Origin: Magnetococcales bacterium
GTDB lineage: Bacteria; Pseudomonadota; Magnetococcia; Magnetococcales; Magnetaquicoccaceae
Length of the DNA stretch: 15,508 nucleotides
Direction of reading: 5' to 3'
Assembly: GCA_015228895.1 (NCBI GenBank)
Contig: JADGCR010000031.1
Location: 1 to 15,508 of the forward strand
The notes under the pieces were generated by a model. It worked only from the letters and a program-made list of their open reading frames with translations, was not told the DNA's origin and did not search any database. A program made the translations under genes and the position numbers. This document shows positions 14,898-15,508 of this stretch, piece after piece (the first letter of the stretch is position 1; every line of letters starts with the position of its first letter).

Positions 14898-15508
14898 TCA
14901 TCGGTCTCCCATGATCGCGCCCCTGTCCATCGAGGCCAGGGTCGCCAGCGCCTGTTCGAATTCGAAGTCGGCAACCTGTCGCGCCAGGAGCCGGGTGTGC
15001 TCCTCCAACGGTCCACCCTCCGCGAGACGTTGCAACTCGTGGGCGAGAGCCTCGGCGTGCGGGTCCAGCTCTTGCAACAATACCGTCAGTCGATCCCGCA
15101 GGGCAACCAGGGTCGAGGGATCCGGGGCGGCGGTACGACCCGGTGCGCCAACCGGCGCGCTGCGCAGCGTCGCCAGGCCACGCATGACCGGTTCCATGGC
15201 CTCTTCCAGTCGTTCGAGGCAACCGGCGGGGTCGTCCGGTTGCCGCGTCTTCAACATCCCGTCCAACTCCTGGGCGGCCTGCTGCAATGTCGTCGCCCCG
15301 ATGGTTCCGGCAATCCCCTTGAGAGTGTGGGCGATGCGGCGCGCGTGCTCCAGGTCGCCGGCGGCCAGCGCCTGGCGGATCCTGCCGGCATCCCCGCCAT
15401 GATCCTGATGGAAATTGACCAACTGCTTCAACAGCAGTTCCGGGTTGCCCCCCATATGCCGCAATCCGACGGACCAGTCGAGGCCGGGCAGGAGGGGGGG
15501 GGAGGGCG
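14898..15508 (-). CDS. C-terminal part of a hybrid histidine kinase: HPt plus extra C-terminal domain, N-terminus beyond the right edge
   Basis: The frame is open to the right edge, so only the tail of a larger protein is seen. It begins in a proline-rich linker that runs into LPGLDWSVGLRHMGGN, the sequence that leads into the HPt domain in HK3 ([16 protein letters not shown]) and the other hybrids. HPt follows with the phospho-accepting histidine in RIAHTLKGIAG (His codon 15327-15329), then a linker and the shared helical tail (15122-14928). By analogy with HK1-HK3 the missing part should hold a kinase core and receivers. A TTG at 15464 could in principle start a free HPt protein, but the conserved linker upstream argues against this. 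The stop is followed after one base by the start of the receiver-histidine kinase, so the pair is tightly coupled. A run of nine G (C on the coding strand) interrupts the linker. Confidence 0.85.
   Translation of the reverse strand, partial: PSPPLLPGLDWSVGLRHMGGNPELLLKQLVNFHQDHGGDAGRIRQALAAGDLEHARRIAHTLKGIAGTIGATTLQQAAQELDGMLKTRQPDDPAGCLERLEEAMEPVMRGLATLRSAPVGAPGRTAAPDPSTLVALRDRLTVLLQELDPHAEALAHELQRLAEGGPLEEHTRLLARQVADFEFEQALATLASMDRGAIMGDR
15494..15502. repeat. Run of nine G within the linker of the truncated hybrid kinase
   Basis: Nine consecutive G on the plus strand (C on the coding strand) encode part of the Ser-Pro-Pro linker before the HPt domain. A one-base slip here would separate the upstream domains from HPt. 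It is the longest single-base run I noticed in a coding region of the window, and it could be either a slippage site or an assembly weak point. Confidence 0.6.

Noticed and set aside
14897..15016. 40-residue Arg/Trp-rich extension of the receiver-kinase
   Set aside because: It re-reads the end of the preceding HPt gene in another frame. The ATG at 14896 follows that stop by one base and has a ribosome site.
1..15508. tRNA, rRNA, CRISPR array, insertion sequence or prophage genes
   Set aside because: No cloverleaf, regularly spaced repeats, transposase or phage-like frames were seen. Nearly every base is covered by signalling genes.

Overview
The window is a dense cluster of signal-transduction genes from a high-GC bacterium. 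The protein style (large soluble hybrid kinases with REC-REC-HPt tails, a REC-PP2C protein paired with a STAS protein, a Tat-exported binding protein) fits Pseudomonadota. It recalls the two-component-rich magnetotactic or environmental lineages, but that placement is a weak inference because the window holds no RNA gene or housekeeping marker. There are no tRNA or rRNA genes, no mobile element and no CRISPR array.

The layout is three transcription units. Unit A is on the minus strand and reads 8994 to 1: two large hybrid histidine kinases (here HK1 and HK2), a receiver-PP2C phosphatase, a STAS anti-anti-sigma-like protein, and a twin-arginine-exported ABC-type substrate-binding protein cut by the left edge. 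HK1/HK2 and HK2/REC-PP2C are joined by 4-base ATGA overlaps, and the later gaps are only 22 and 39 bases. Unit B is on the plus strand and reads 9303 to 13496: a third hybrid kinase (HK3) with a PocR-like N-terminus, a receiver-pseudokinase that has lost its histidine and its ATP-binding glycines, and a stand-alone receiver. Units A and B diverge from an AT-rich 308-base region (8995-9302). Unit C is on the minus strand and reads 15508 to 13454: the HPt-containing tail of another hybrid kinase (cut by the right edge), then a receiver-histidine kinase. Units B and C converge, and their last genes overlap by 43 bases.

I count 12 receiver domains, 4 HPt domains, 4 apparently intact kinase cores and 1 dead core, with no DNA-binding, GGDEF, EAL or methyltransferase output. 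The only effector enzyme is the PP2C phosphatase. The likely logic, which is inference, is that soluble phosphorelays converge on the REC-PP2C protein. That enzyme would dephosphorylate the STAS protein and so release an anti-sigma-type partner switch whose kinase is not in the window. The complete kinases have no membrane segments, so they probably sense cytoplasmic cues or work with partners encoded elsewhere.

The points most worth a second look are: the pseudokinase; an unnamed helical C-terminal domain of about 65-75 residues repeated in five proteins; a middle receiver whose phospho-acceptor is Asp, Asn and Glu in the three complete hybrid kinases; and the placement of a Tat-exported, cysteine-rich binding protein at the end of a cytoplasmic phosphorelay operon.
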